From positions 106,897,001 to 106,961,000 of the forward strand of contig CP142452.1 in assembly GCA_038049695.1 (NCBI GenBank): a stretch of DNA of 64,000 bases, written 5' to 3'. Under the pieces are notes generated by a model. It did not search any database. It saw only the letters and a program-made list of their open reading frames with translations, and was not told the origin of the DNA. The translations under genes were made by a program, and so were the position numbers. Source of the stretch: Cinnamomum chago (lineage: Eukaryota; Streptophyta; Magnoliopsida; Laurales; Lauraceae). Shown here one piece after another: positions 1-11,702 of the stretch. Positions within the stretch are counted from its first letter, which is position 1. Every line of letters starts with the position of its first letter.

Positions 1-400
1 TGCTACCACCTGGGGGCCACAAGGGTTTTACCCAGCTTTTCTCTGGGTCCGGATGGATTAGTCCAGTCCAAAGAATTCGGAACTCCTGTTAGAAAAAAAA
101 AAAAAAGAAGAAGAAGAAAAAACTGATCTCAAATTCTAATTGATATTCAATTCAATGTCCATTGGAGAAGATTACATCTCCTTACATAGATAAGAAATCA
201 CTATTATATCCTAGCCTATTAACCAAAGCTAAGAAAACACTCCACATAGCATAGGACGGTTCGGTATAGGGCGGTGCTGATTTCTTCCTTTAGAAGCCAG
301 TTTGATCAGCTGGAAATGTGGACTTCCAGTTTGAAAGATCAGCTGGAATGGGCTTGGACCTTTGGGTTTAAACTTGAGAGGGGGCCCAATAGTCTGGCCT
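1..400. repeat. Dispersed repeat ending inside a kinase intron
   Basis: The first ~90 bases are similar, in reverse complement, to 33060-33150. Shared blocks lie around 'ggtggtagca', 'agagaaaag' and 'gactaatcc'. An A-rich tract follows at 92-121. From about 405 the sequence becomes colinear with the intron before the kinase exon of copy B (54960-55067). The block is therefore probably a mobile element that replaced or interrupted the upstream kinase exons of copy A. Its left end is outside the window, so its class cannot be set. Confidence 0.35.
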
Positions 401-532
401 GAATTAGGGACCCATGACTTGAACAACAATGTGTTTTGTTTGATGTAAGACTGATGAATGCATAAGAACAATCCATCAGTGTCAGTCATTGGGAGAGTTT
501 CACATACTATAAGGCTTGCAAATGCATTGCAG

Positions 533-1958
533 GTTCAGCTCTTGACGAGAGTTCATCATAGAAACTTGGTCCCTTTTATTGGCTATTGTCAAGAAGGCGA
601 CGGCACAGCGCTCATATACGAGTACATGGCTCAAGGAAACTTAGGAAGCCATCTATTAGGTATCAGCTTCTTATCCTCTCTCCTGCTTCTAGTGAAGTTA
701 ATATATGTAATGAATGATACTGTGGAAATATTACAGGCACAAACGGCTGTACAAAAGCTCTGAATTGGGACCAGCGACTACGGATAGCGTTGGATATTGC
801 ACAAGGTTAACATGACTCTGTTTTTTTTTTTTCTCGTTATTTCAAGTTATCTTTTGTACTATTGGGTTCGACGGTCGGTTTGAGTTTTTTTATGTAGGAT
901 TGGAGTATTTGCATACTGGTTGCAAACCATCCATAATTCACAGAGATATGAAGACGACAAACATCCTATTGAATGAAAGATTTGAGGCCTAGATAGGGGA
1001 CTTTGGGTTGTCCAAGGTTTTCTTTAATGATGAGCAAACTCACATTTCAACATTAGTCAGGGGAACCCCTGGGTACCTGGATCCAGAGTACGTTCTCAGT
1101 CACTTGCAAATGAATTTGCTTTCATTTGCCTTTCAAGAGAAACTTTGTTGATCTCTTTTTAGGCCAAGAGTTTGTGCGTGGTAGGCCAATCATATTTCAT
1201 ACCATTCATCTCAAAGGACTAACCATAGACAGAACGTGACCCCCAAAGATATAAAAAATTATTTTGAGGGATTAGATGAATGTAAACTATTTTGTCCTCT
1301 TTTTGAGGGATTAGATGACACCAGGGGAAGATATTTTCGGTTACGGTCAGTGGGAACCATGGGATGAACAGCATGTATTGTTAAACACTGGGTCTGCCGT
1401 GATGTTGAGGATTCTATAATTCCTCCTGGTTTAGAGGACCTTGTTGCTTAGTCATCATTATCAAGACCTCTTCCATGTATAATTTATTCACAATTAAGTA
1501 GCTTATGTAAGAATGTTTTTCTTTGTAGGTACTTCCATTCCAACAACTTGACTCAGAAAAGCGACGTCTATGGCTTTGGAGTTGTCCTGTTAGAGATGAT
1601 CACAGGCCAGCCCCCTATTAACCGAAGTAGTACAAATTATGAGAAGATGAACCTAGTCGATTGGGCGAGGCCTATAATTGCAACAAGAGACATACAAGCA
1701 GTTCTGGACCCAAGGTTGGAAGGTGACTATGATGCTTATTCCCTTTCAAAAGTAGCAAAAATTGCGCTGGCGTGCATGTCACCAAGATCCATAGAGCGGC
1801 CGACCATGACCAACATTGTAGCTGAGTTAAAGGACTGTCTAGGAACTGAGACAGCTGTTGAAATAAGCTGCAGCCCGGAGATCGAAATAAGCTGCAGCAC
1901 GGAGATCGGACAAGTGGGAACGATGTCCAGCTATTCTTCCGTACTTTTTCCAAGGTAG
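533..1958 (+). pseudogene. LRR receptor-like kinase copy A, kinase exons only (pseudogene)
   Basis: Four exons encode the C-terminal two thirds of a plant receptor kinase domain: 533-659, 737-805, 898-1087 and 1529-1958. All are bounded by GT/AG and keep the phases of the intact equivalents in copy B (55068-56465). Visible motifs are HRD in '[13 protein letters not shown]', DFG in 'GDFGLSK', the GYLDPE activation-segment end and 'QKSDVYGFGVVLLEM'. The third exon has an in-frame TAG at 990-992 where copy B has AAG (lysine) just before the DFG motif. It is also one codon shorter than its paralogue. The ATP-binding exon, LRRs, transmembrane segment and ectodomain are absent upstream. Family knowledge: malectin-like LRR-RLKs are plasma-membrane Ser/Thr kinases. 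This copy is almost certainly dead. Confidence 0.9.
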
Positions 1959-3539
1959 TGGGACTTGGCATCACATGCAGTTCCAGTTCCAGGTGAAGAA
2001 ATGATTTTTAAATGCTCCTTTAGATGGCTTTGATTCCTTAAAACATTTTTAAAGTTAAATAGTCATATCTCATACCATAAGAATGATATATATATATATA
2101 TATATATTGTGATACTGTGTGGTGACTTGTCACATTTGGTTGTTTATGAATGCCTCAAGTAGTTTCTGAACAATGACGACTTGTTCTTTAGATTTGGGGT
2201 ATTACCAGTGTATTTGCATTTGCTTAATTGATAGTGTGACGCTCTCAAAATCCAAATCAATACCAGTACCAAGCACAAACATTTATGGCACATTAAAGAA
2301 ATCACCACAGATTTAGCCACGATTGAAAATCTTTTAAGTGGTATTTCCTCATTTTTTAAAAAATCAACACTTTGTATCGATTTCCACCGCTGGAGCAAAG
2401 GAGGAGCAGATTCAAACATGTTTTCGATTGTCAAATTCAAAACCCTAGAACGAAGAGGTATTCAAAGAATTCCGATTTCAATTTATAAAAGGGGAAACGA
2501 AAATCAGAGTCAAAATACTTAAAAACAAAGATGAGTGCAAGGCAATTCCAGCTCTGGATGCAACTGAAAATGCCTCGTGATGTAGCAGGCCCACCTAAAC
2601 TGCTAAATATAAATACCCTGCTCAAGCATGGACCATCACTAATCATTCAGATAAGGGAGATTGTCCCTCATCATATAAGAAATGCTTGAAATGTTTTATA
2701 AAGTTCTAATCAAAGTTTATTAAACACGATCAGTCATATGATACTGATGGGCCCTAAGCATATTACAGTAATTTTTTTTTTCATTCCTATATAGGAAAAA
2801 GGCATTTACCTTGAGTGATTCAGATATTAAATCGGTGGACCTGTTGTGGATTAACGATGGATCTTTTATAATATTTTTTTCAAATATATATTACACGATC
2901 ACTCTTATCATGAGCAGTTCAGATGATGTCATATTCACTTCACTTGGACAACCCTTGCCATTCTGTTAATCGCAGTACTAATGGACTTTTAACCGGAAAA
3001 GGAAAAGGGACAAAAAGTAAAAACAACAATGGTACAACATTTAACGGGAAAAAACCAATTGACTGGAAGTTGATGGCCTAATATCATTATATACATTGGC
3101 TAATATCATTATAATATGAAGAGCAATAATGTTCTATGATTGGGACTTTTTGCAAATGAACCTACAAGATTAATGGCCTGTAGCACTAAGAAAGGTCAGA
3201 GTTTCTCTTATCTTAATATTTTATGGGAATATTGAGCTGAGCGGCTCATTAAAAAAAGTGCAACAATGCTGAGATGTATCCCATGTTACTGCCCTTAATG
3301 CACCCTTCCATTTTTTTCCCCAATAGCCTCATTCAAATGATTTCTAGCTCACAAAGTTAATTACCAACTGAAATGCAACAAAACTGAAATATGACTCGGG
3401 TGAGTTGAGTCAAGGAGTAAAAAAAGACCCAAATAAGCCAAGTGCATGCCCTCGAATCTAGGTACTAGGTAGAGGAATTTGTGGTTTTACCTATAAGAGG
3501 CCTAGGGCAGAAAAGGCGTTTACTATCATTTCTTGAACC
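1959..3539. other. Duplicated 3' flank of receptor-kinase copy A
   Basis: No gene is seen. The stretch is colinear with 56466-58550 downstream of copy B, with shared blocks around 2100-2330, 2390-2560, 2700-2880 and 3040-3190. An (AT)n run lies at about 2088-2107. At about 2790-2810 it keeps the unoccupied version of the site that holds a MITE at 57329-57627. Part of 3040-3170 recurs a third time at about 30615-30745. Confidence 0.6.
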
Positions 3540-4112
3540 ATTTCAGGGGTAAGAGATGATGAAGAAGCAGGCTAAGCAGGCATCATTGTGTTGGCAGCAG
3601 GACTCAATGTAGAAGAAGACACATCCAGGATTGCCAAATTGACCTTCTGAGATGTAGCCTGATTACGGTGCCGGCATTCAGGAAGAACATTATACTTTGG
3701 TCATATCTCTTGTTTGAAGTTTATCTCGTGCAACATATGCCGCAGTTATTGGACCACCTGTGGTAGCCTACTGAAGAGCAGCTTGGGTTGCGAGACGCTG
3801 TTATTTACGAAGAAGTTCACTTAGGCACGTTTCAATTGAAGCGGAAGGCACCCGACTCATCAGATTAGACCGAACTTGTTCAAGTTCAAATCGTAATTTC
3901 ATTAAAAACTGATGCCTTCAACTAGTGGAATGAATGTCTTGAACTACATTGATGGAAGCACCTGGCATACTAGAGTAAATAATCTCAATATAATTAGTCC
4001 ATAAACAAACAAAATAAGAATAATACTTCTGAATGGACATCGTCCCATAAACAAACCGAGAAAGTTCACATTTCAAGTAAAATCTGCGAGTTCACTTATC
4101 TTGTTGATAAAT

Positions 4113-4402
4113 CTATTTCAAGTAGCCCCACATTCCTTTGGCGGTTTTATAAGGTCTGAGATTGAGAATGTATTGTCGATCAACCGACCTTTGAACCCAA
4201 GTCATGATATGAGCATCTTTGACTTCCCATTTGGCCACTACTTTAGTATCAGACCCATCCACGTCATTGTTGGGTTTGGGATCAGACCCATCCGCGTAAC
4301 CCCATAATTCTTTACCTTTCTTGTAAATTTGAAATTGGAAAGCCCTTGATGTGTAATTAGTCCCATTAAATTTGACAAGGGAGATTTCACTTTTTTCCAT
4401 GA
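4113..4402 (-). pseudogene. Copia gag fragment (UBN2-type)
   Basis: An open minus-strand frame starts MEKSEISLVKFNGTNY at 4402. It runs about 95 codons through 'WEVKDAHIMTW' and 'LNLRPYKTAKGMW', the standard N-terminal block of plant copia gag. The frame is then lost, although gag-like peptides continue in other frames. Gag would form the element's particle, but this fragment lacks the zinc knuckle and all pol domains, so it is non-functional. Confidence 0.7.
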
Positions 4403-4662
4403 TAGCACAGTGTATAGATGAATCTATAAAGGAGATGTTGAATGCAAAATCAACTAAGTCAAGAAGAATAAATAGCATAACCGATATTTTTTCTTCACAC
4501 AAATACAATTCGAAGCTTTATGCTTGATAAATCCAGAGAGTGTGTGAATTACTCCAAGACAGAACACTAGATCTTGCTGTTGATCATGAATATCCAGATT
4601 TGATAATGAGATGGAGCCAGATTGCAGAAATATGCAAAAATGGCCCAAAAAATGGTCAGACG

Positions 4663-5147
4663 CAGGCCCGGCCCTGGACAGGGGCTGTAAGTGCCCTTGC
4701 CCCGGGTCCATTTTCCGGGGGGCCCAAAATCCAGAGTGAGGTTTTGTTGACTTGGCATTTGGCAGTCCTTTCTAACTCCAGGACCTGTTTATTACTTGTT
4801 TGGATTAGTGACTTCAATGGGCATGGAATTAGGTTTTTTTCTTTTCCCTGGATCTGAGATTCGAACTCAGACGCCCATCTTCAGCCCTTCACCGGTTCTT
4901 CTCATCTGTTAGTGGGGCCCACCAATGATTTTTTATTCCCCATATATGATGCTTAAATTCTGGTCTGAGTTCTCTTTCTTCTTTTTTTTTTTTTTTTTTC
5001 CAAATAGTTATTATACTTGGGCATCATCAACCCATTGCTAATTTTCCACATCAGTGGGGCCCACCAATGATATTATCATATATGATCGCTGAAGAGGCCG
5101 AACTTTTACTCTTGCCCTGGGCCCTGAAAAATTTAGAACCGGCCCTG
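4663..5147. mobile_element. hAT-type MITE with 8-bp target duplication
   Basis: A 485-bp GC-rich-ended element begins CAGGCCCGGCCCTG and ends with ACCGGCCCTG. It is flanked by a perfect 8-bp direct repeat GTCAGACG (4655-4662 and 5148-5155). The 8-bp duplication and CAGGSCCGG-like ends are hAT hallmarks. No coding capacity is seen. The paralogous region at about 60285-60305 lacks it, which confirms insertion after the local duplication. Confidence 0.85.
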
Positions 5148-5861
5148 GTCAGACGGCCTTGAAAATGTGGCCAAGATTGCCACGTGGGACCCACTTTCTG
5201 ATCTCAATCTAGATCAGTGTTCTTGATGAGATGAAGACTCAAAATATCTTCCTTCTAGATCAGAAATTTTTGAAAAAACAGATTATAACCACAGTTTTGT
5301 TTGGTTTTGATGAAAACTATTGAAAACAAATGGTGGAATGCATAAAATGATCAGAAAGCCTACCATTGATCCAGCACAAACTCTGCAAAAAATCTCAAAA
5401 AAACTGAGGAAAACCAGGCGACCAGATTTGGGCACAAATAGTTGATGATGAGTTGATGATCCCAAGTGGGCCGCGGTTGATCACAGCATATCCTATACCG
5501 AGAGACCAGGATAGTCTAGCGAAGAGAGAAGATGAAAATTTCAGGAATCCACAAACCATGTCTTCTAATGATAAAAAACAGAGAAGAGAACTTGCTTTTG
5601 AATCTAACAGAGATCTTGCCAAGCACTGATACCATAACAGTGACAAAACTTAGAATGGGAGAATGAAAACTTTGGAAAATTGGATGATCATGTCGATCAC
5701 TCATTGCTTCGTATGTGGAAAGAATATAAAGAATATATATTACAGTCTTTTATACATGGAAAGGGAATACAAATAGATTGGTCAACTAATCCCACGTGAT
5801 GTATGTAAATGGGGCTTTGGGCCTATTGTACACGGGCCTTGTGGGCCAGCTGGTGCTAACA

Positions 5862-7388
5862 GTGATGACTGTTCACAAAGTAATGTGATCTTGGCCTTAC
5901 TTTTATAAAAAAAAAAAACTGAAGGGTTGTAGTCATCAGAACTTGGATCAAAGGAATTAAATGTTGCATTTGGAGCAAAGTTTATGCAATCAAAAGATTG
6001 AAAGGCCCTTGCTATTGCATTTAGACCCTGGAATCATTTAATTTGGGACCCGAAATCATGCTGCTACCACAACAGTGTTAGCACAGTTACAAGGACCGGA
6101 TTGATGTGAGACTGGCCAGAGAAAGATCAGCTATTTCACCCATTATTATGCTAGAGGAAAGATCTCTCCGAAATAGAAAATTGTGGTTTTATTAATGCAA
6201 AATCAGATCTCTCCGAAATAGAAAATTGTGGTTTTATTAATGCAAAATCAGATCTCTCCGAAATAGAAAATTGTGGTTTTATTAATGCTAAATCATACTA
6301 GGACTGGATGAAAGTTATATAAGACGATGTTCAGACTATCATCTTCAGTGAATAGTGATACTAAAATCATAATTAGCTAATGCTAAGTACATCCTCGGGA
6401 TACCAGACATTGCAACAAAGCCTTCTTCTAATTTTCTTTCGAGAGAGGTACTTCTTATTATGGAGTAGGCTCCACTCGAGAGGAGTATTGAAAAGTATTT
6501 GTATCACCTTCACTAATTCCATTTAGGGCTTAAGAATGGTTAGGTAAATAAACCGGGACTATTTGGATGTATAAGAATATGTCAGATTCTTATGTTTTTA
6601 AGAAAGTTGTCTTTAAGAGCTTAAAAAATCCAACAATGGAAGTCTCCAAAACTCATCAAAGTACCCAGGTGGCTGGGAGAGTTTAAAATACCAAAATTGG
6701 AAAATGGTGGTACAATTCAATTCCAAAGGGACGGGTCGGATATGGGATGCGCTGTCATTCTTGAAACCAAAGTCAACCGTCGTTACCCAATACCCAAACC
6801 GACCCACTTACCACCCCTTCGGCCCCACCTATTATCAATTCAAACCCACTCAATTCAAACCCGGCAGGGAACCGGGCCGAGCCTGGCGGGCCTGTCGTGT
6901 TTTTTTTTTTTCTTTTTTTTTTTATTTATAAAAAGCTATGCAGAGCATGTGTAGTATGTCCACACAAAACAACAAAAGATGGAAAAAAAAATTTATAAGT
7001 AAAGCAACCATATTAGCTGTACAAAAAAAGGTGGCCTAAATCCTAAATCCTAATTTGGACTGAGACTTGAGAGGAGATTAATCTCTCTCATAGAATGATA
7101 AAAATGCAATGACATGAGCCCATGTGCATCTAATGGGTTCAGAATCTCCTCAATATAGGGCACTAGTGTTCATTTGATTTATTTTTTTTTTGTTCGTTTG
7201 TTTTGGAATTGAAGAGATGTTTCAACCCTGTTGGATGTGGTTTGGTTTGGAATATATTTATTATGGCTAGGGCTGTATATATATGGGTTGGCTGTGACCT
7301 AATATCTAATTGGATACATTCCAAAGAGACACATGTGAGTCCAAGATGAGATTCATGGTCTGAGGCACAGGTGAAGAGACCAAACTAT
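5862..7388. other. Gene-free spacer with duplicated blocks
   Basis: No gene is seen. The block at 5940-6030 matches about 31010-31070. The block at 6605-6850 matches 14160-14640 ('aatccaacaat', 'agtctccaaa', 'gagtttaaaatacc'). A short GC-rich GGGCC block at 6865-6900 resembles hAT termini. Confidence 0.5.
6161..6295. repeat. 45-bp tandem repeat, three copies
   Basis: Units begin gatctctccgaaatagaaaa at 6161, 6206 and 6251 and are almost identical. The last diverges near its end (gctaaatca for gcaaaatca). No open frame or motif suggests a function. Confidence 0.9.
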
Positions 7389-7593
7389 CACTACACCAAA
7401 AATCGGAAATTGGAACGGAAAAGCGTTCATAATCCTTCCGTTCCTAATCCGTTAAAGTGTTCCAATTTCCGTTCCAATTTGGTATCAACCGTTCCTAATC
7501 CAAATTGGAATGGAAATTGGAACACTTTAACGGATTAGGAACGGAAGGATTAGGAACGCTTTTCCGTTCCAATTTCCGATTTTTGGTGTAGTG
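7389..7593. mobile_element. CACTA-type hairpin MITE, full-length copy
   Basis: A 205-bp element starts CACTACACCAAAAATCGG and ends with the inverse, CCGATTTTTGGTGTAGTG. It is flanked by TAT on both sides (7386-7388, 7594-7596). The two arms are near-perfect inverted repeats around a short centre near 7480-7505, so a transcript would fold into a long hairpin. CACTA ends with 3-bp target duplications fit En/Spm-type transposons. A second copy of 190 bp sits in a receptor-kinase exon at 50879-51068. Confidence 0.85.
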
Positions 7594-9555
7594 TATACTT
7601 AGAGCTGATTATGTTTTAATAGGATAATATAATCATAATAAAAGTAAAAGTAACATTATATATATTTTTTGGATTACTATGATAAGTTTATAACTATTGA
7701 CCGGGCCAGAGAAGAATATTAGAAAATGATGTAGTTTGGGTCAATAAATTTAAGTTTGGTTTCAATTAGACCTAAGTTCCCAACCTATTTCCAAGCTTAC
7801 TTGGCCAAACAAAGTCATCTAGTGATGTTTGGTAGATGCCAAAATAAAAAATACACAGAAGAAGTTTGTGTTCTATTTGGACCCAATTTTCATAGTGATT
7901 TTGTCACAATAGACCCACCTGTTATATAATTATTGATATCCTATGTATTTTTTATTTTTTTTGTAAATAAAACTTTGATTAAAATAAAAAGAATGGGAGT
8001 GTTAGGGTATTTATAGACTTTGTAAAATTGAAAATTACACAAAAGACCCCTTATATGACTATTTTGTGGCTGTTGGGGGGTTAAAAGTTTTTTTTAATAA
8101 GAAAAAAGAATAATATTTTAATAATAAAAAAATAGTTGTTTTTTGGCCGTCCAGGCGGGCCACAAGAGGCAGCCCACGTGTTAGGCGGGCCCGTGTCAAA
8201 TGGGCCAATGGGCCCAGGCTCCTCGGCCCGGCCGTGCCGTTGACCGGGTCGGGCCGCGGGTTGTTGACTGGTTCGGCCCGGCCTGGCCCATTTGACATCT
8301 CTAGCTGTGACTCTATTTTTCACTTTTCCAACGTGTGGACTGTGGAGTCTCCCAGTGAATCCTTCTCAACAACCTAGGACTTGTGAGATCAAGCCCATAC
8401 CACATATGAAGAAATGGACCGCTAAATCAGCGCATAACTTATCTAGGGGATCACCTGATTTGTTATCCTGATGGGGTCCGCCCTATGAATGGCCTGGATC
8501 TCATGCACTTTTTTTATTTTATTCCCTCTACATTTTTATCTACGTTGGTTGCTAAGGGTCGTTTGCCAACACTCGATTACACATGTAAATAATATGCTAT
8601 CATCATTTTTTGTCTCTGCTAAATGAGGTGCAAAAATAGTGTGGATAAAGTCATTTCTACAGCAAAGTTTTTATAATTATGCTTAACTCGTTGGCATCTC
8701 CTACCAGTAAAAAGGTGTCAATACGTTTAAAAATGCTTCACTCAATGATTGCAATTGGTCGTAGTACCAGATACTTTCAGTCACCTTTTTTTTCCCACTC
8801 CTATGCCCGTAGCTATATTTATAATCCAACCCATTCAATTTGTTTATATAATTCTAATGACTTTTAAGCTGAGTATCTTGATTCTTCATAATTTTTGAGT
8901 TATTTGTGACAACATCTAAGATATTTCAGCCTACAAATCTCATTTTCTTTGCTTTTATAGGCTCCCAATTTATGATTTGAACCGTTCATTATAATTATAT
9001 TAATGAAAAGCATTATGAAGTTTAGTTTTATATATCAAATCTTTGTGGAATCTGAAAAATTGAAAAATAAAGTCCAAAACGTTTGAACACATCTAAACCA
9101 GTTGGATGTCATTATTTACTCAGGTAAAAATGGTAATTTTGACAAATATGGGAACGTGATTCATATGTACAACATTTACATTTATAACATTTATGCATGT
9201 AAAACCTAATTTTCATTTATCATTGATAAGCAGACCCCAATATAATTGGGACAAGCTTTGACGACGATATCAGATGATGATATCTATTTGGTAGAAGGCA
9301 AAAGACCCCTTATGGGCCATGACTGTGACGCCCCCAAAAGAAACAGAAGCCATGTCATCCTCCGTTTCGTATGGGATGAACAGCCCTTGAATTCGAACGA
9401 CTGAAACATGTTGGCTTTGGCAAGTTTAGGTAGTACCAATTTCTTTAAAAAAGTTCAATAAACGCATTACTGATTGGTTGAATATGGGTATCTTATTGCT
9501 TCCGTTCAATACAAGGGCTGGCCTGACTTTCTCAACATAAAAATAAAAATAAAAA
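7594..9555. other. AT-rich spacer with a GC-rich hAT-like terminus
   Basis: No gene is seen. A strongly GC-rich patch at 8143-8312 (repeated GGCCCG and GGCCGG) ends GGCCCATTTGACATCTCTA. The reverse of that end, TAGAGATGTCAAATGGGCC, is typical of one end of plant hAT elements. I could not place a matching left end or target duplication. Small ORFs here follow the GC patch and are not convincing. Confidence 0.4.
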
Positions 9556-10000
9556 TGGTTGACCTTGGGACACAAATACATTGAATGTATATTGGCACGT
9601 TTGTCAATCATGACATTCGTACTAAGTGGGAGATTGTTAGAAAAACTGTATGGCCCGACTACCATTGGACCCACGCCAGATCGAGCCCGGCGGTGTGCCG
9701 CGGATGAACTCCCAACAAGTCTTATCTGGTTGAGTCATATAAGGATCAGACTCTTAGTGATAGAGTTTGGATCAAGTTCAGACTTTCGGTTTGGCAGATA
9801 TCTCATGCTAGGTAGGAGATGTGTGATTCTAGAAGGAGTAGAGTCCATATTGAGATGTAACCCCTATGGATTGCTCTATATAAGGGAGATGGGAACCCTT
9901 GATTGATCATCCAGAAGGTCTGAGAGCATTTGCAGCGAGTTCGCATGTCTACCTCACACCAGAACGCACAAGGTTCTTGGCGAGTTCGGTTCCGGCACCC
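9556..10000 (+). mobile_element. Copia 3' end and LTR fragment
   Basis: A purine-rich AAGTGGGAGAT (9624-9634) is followed by TGTTAGAAAA at 9635, the usual polypurine-tract/3'-LTR junction of plant copia elements. The LTR-like stretch contains a TATA-like TATATAAGG (9878-9886) and GC-rich ATCGAGCCCGGCGG. Upstream codons resemble a decayed pol end. The right boundary is uncertain and no 5' partner is seen. Confidence 0.45.
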
Positions 10001-10614
10001 ATTTAGGATAAGCAAGTTCTTTCAGACTTGATTGAGAAAATTATAAGTTTATTGGTACATGGATATATATCTTTTAGTATCTCGGGTGATGACCCAGAAT
10101 CTTTCCTAATTCCTAGATGTGTCACTCTGATAGATGATGATCTGGGCAGTCGAATAACACATCAATCTAGATCCGCTACTCAGCTAGTTACTCAATTAAC
10201 AAAGCTCAATCCCACAGAACAATTCCAGCCATTGATGTAAGGTCTCATATTGGATGACTAAAAGAACAGATAGGAACTTAATTTTGGTTGATGTCTTTCT
10301 AGGTGACTCCCCAGTCCCCTTTTCATCTTTCTTGGTGGGTCCACATTTGATGTATAAGGTCTTTTGTAGGATCAATCTCACTTAAGTCTTACATGCATGG
10401 TCATAGTTAACCCAATATAAGGTTCGGATATTCTTCCTGACTAATTTATATCAATCCACCCATCGTCCAAGTAGAATTCAACTAGATCACCGAGAAAGTT
10501 CGTGGACTTTTCTTCTTTAGACCATACGTGAGACCTTTTGATACATCTTCGCGGTATTTTATAACACTTTTGACTTTATCATCAAATTTCAAAGAAATCG
10601 CCCACAGCTCCTAA

Positions 10615-10870
10615 GGTTGTTAGGTCAGTTTGGGAAACTTTACTAATAGAGTTAAGTAAAGTAAAGTTGATTTTAAAGAAAGTATAAAATATAAGTGAGT
10701 TATGATGATGTTTATTATGAATTTTTTTTACTTTTTTATGGGAAAGTTGAGTGTTTTTTTTTTTTTTTTTTATAAAGGTGGTTGCTTTTTTACTTTTTTG
10801 TAAAAAGATAGAAAGGATTTTGAATTAAAGTGCTTTTGATATATCTTATCTGAAAAATAAATGCTTTACA
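10615..10870. mobile_element. MITE-like AT-rich repeat (family member 1)
   Basis: The sequence from 'tttactaatagagttaagtaaag' to 'aaagtgcttttgat' is the reverse of the units at 32610-32925 and 57329-57627. They share the aagtaaagt, ataagtgagttatgatg and aaagtgctttt blocks. The third member has clear ends and a target duplication; the ends here are blurred. Confidence 0.5.
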
Positions 10871-11702
10871 TGACTTTTACTATGTTATTAAAGTGTCAAA
10901 TTAGCACAAATCTAGAGTGCATGAGAGTTTTCTGTTAACAAAAGCAAGAAGCATGTGAAGGAAATTCTAAACCAATATGCAGCATGTGTAGATATATACC
11001 GTGTGCATGGGCTAGAACAAAACTATGATAATTGAGATCTGAAAAGAGCTAGAAGTTGTGCAACTAACAAAGAGATGCGATGATAATTGGCCCTTCTCTC
11101 AGTTTAATTGAGGCACTCAAATCAAACGGTGACCATCTCCAGCATAAAACTACTGAAGCTTGGGCCAAGGACACTTGTGGGATTGTACCCAACTTGGTCG
11201 AATATAGAAACGTTTCGTATTTGTTGGATATATGTGATAAAGAGATATCTATGGAAAAGTAGTGCACTGGCTTTATTAATACAGCGAGGTATTGGTAGGA
11301 TTGGTTAGAAGAGAAAATTTGATAAGATATTATAGTTAATCGGTCACTAGTTTGAATTCTAGGAGAAAAGGGTTGATGGTATATGTGTTGTAGCTAATAG
11401 ACTATTGAGCTGCATTTTTATTTTATTTTCTTTTTTCTCTGTCTTTTTTTTTTTTTTGTCATTTTGGCAAGTCTGTGTTCCATCTGTCTTATTATTATTA
11501 TTATTATTTTCTAACTTAGGTATGTTTGTATGTAGCATCCACGATCCACGGAAAATCAGATCTACAAACTTTCATGTTTATGTAAATAAAATAAAAAAGT
11601 TTTTCTAACCTCCTCATAGAAAATGTGGAAATTGAGTTTACTTTCATCTTATCTTCCTCATAAATAAGCATTTGCATCAAACAATTCACTCTAGGGAAAG
11701 TA
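10871..11702. other. Spacer duplicated at the right end of the window
   Basis: No gene is seen. From about 11390 the sequence is colinear with 63055-63340. Shared blocks include 'gtatgtttgtatgtagcatc' and 'cacggaaaatcagatctac'. A (TTA)n run occurs at about 11487-11510. This colinearity makes 63330-63345 the empty site for the solo LTR that follows. Confidence 0.5.

Larger units (their letters stand above)
3540..5861 (-). mobile_element. Ty1/copia remnant: LTR, primer-binding site and gag (minus strand)
   Basis: Read on the minus strand, a putative LTR begins TGTTAGCACC at 5861. It is followed near 5625 by a primer-binding-like TGGTATCAG, complementary to initiator Met tRNA, and a leader. A gag reading frame runs from about 4402 down to 4113 with the copia-gag signatures 'VKFNGTNYT', 'KELWGYADGSDPKP' and 'MTWVQ'. 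Gag-like coding in shifted frames continues to about 3540 ('FELEQVRSNLMSR'). No protease, integrase or reverse transcriptase is seen, so it is a 5' fragment. A shorter paralogue with a better primer site lies at 60068-61016. The insertion therefore predates the local duplication. A hAT MITE (4663-5147) sits in its leader. Confidence 0.7.

Noticed and set aside
8059-8323. Two overlapping minus-strand frames of about 80 codons
   Set aside because: They are produced by a GC-rich GGCCCG block that looks like a transposon end. Gly/Pro/Arg-rich peptides in two frames are typical of that.
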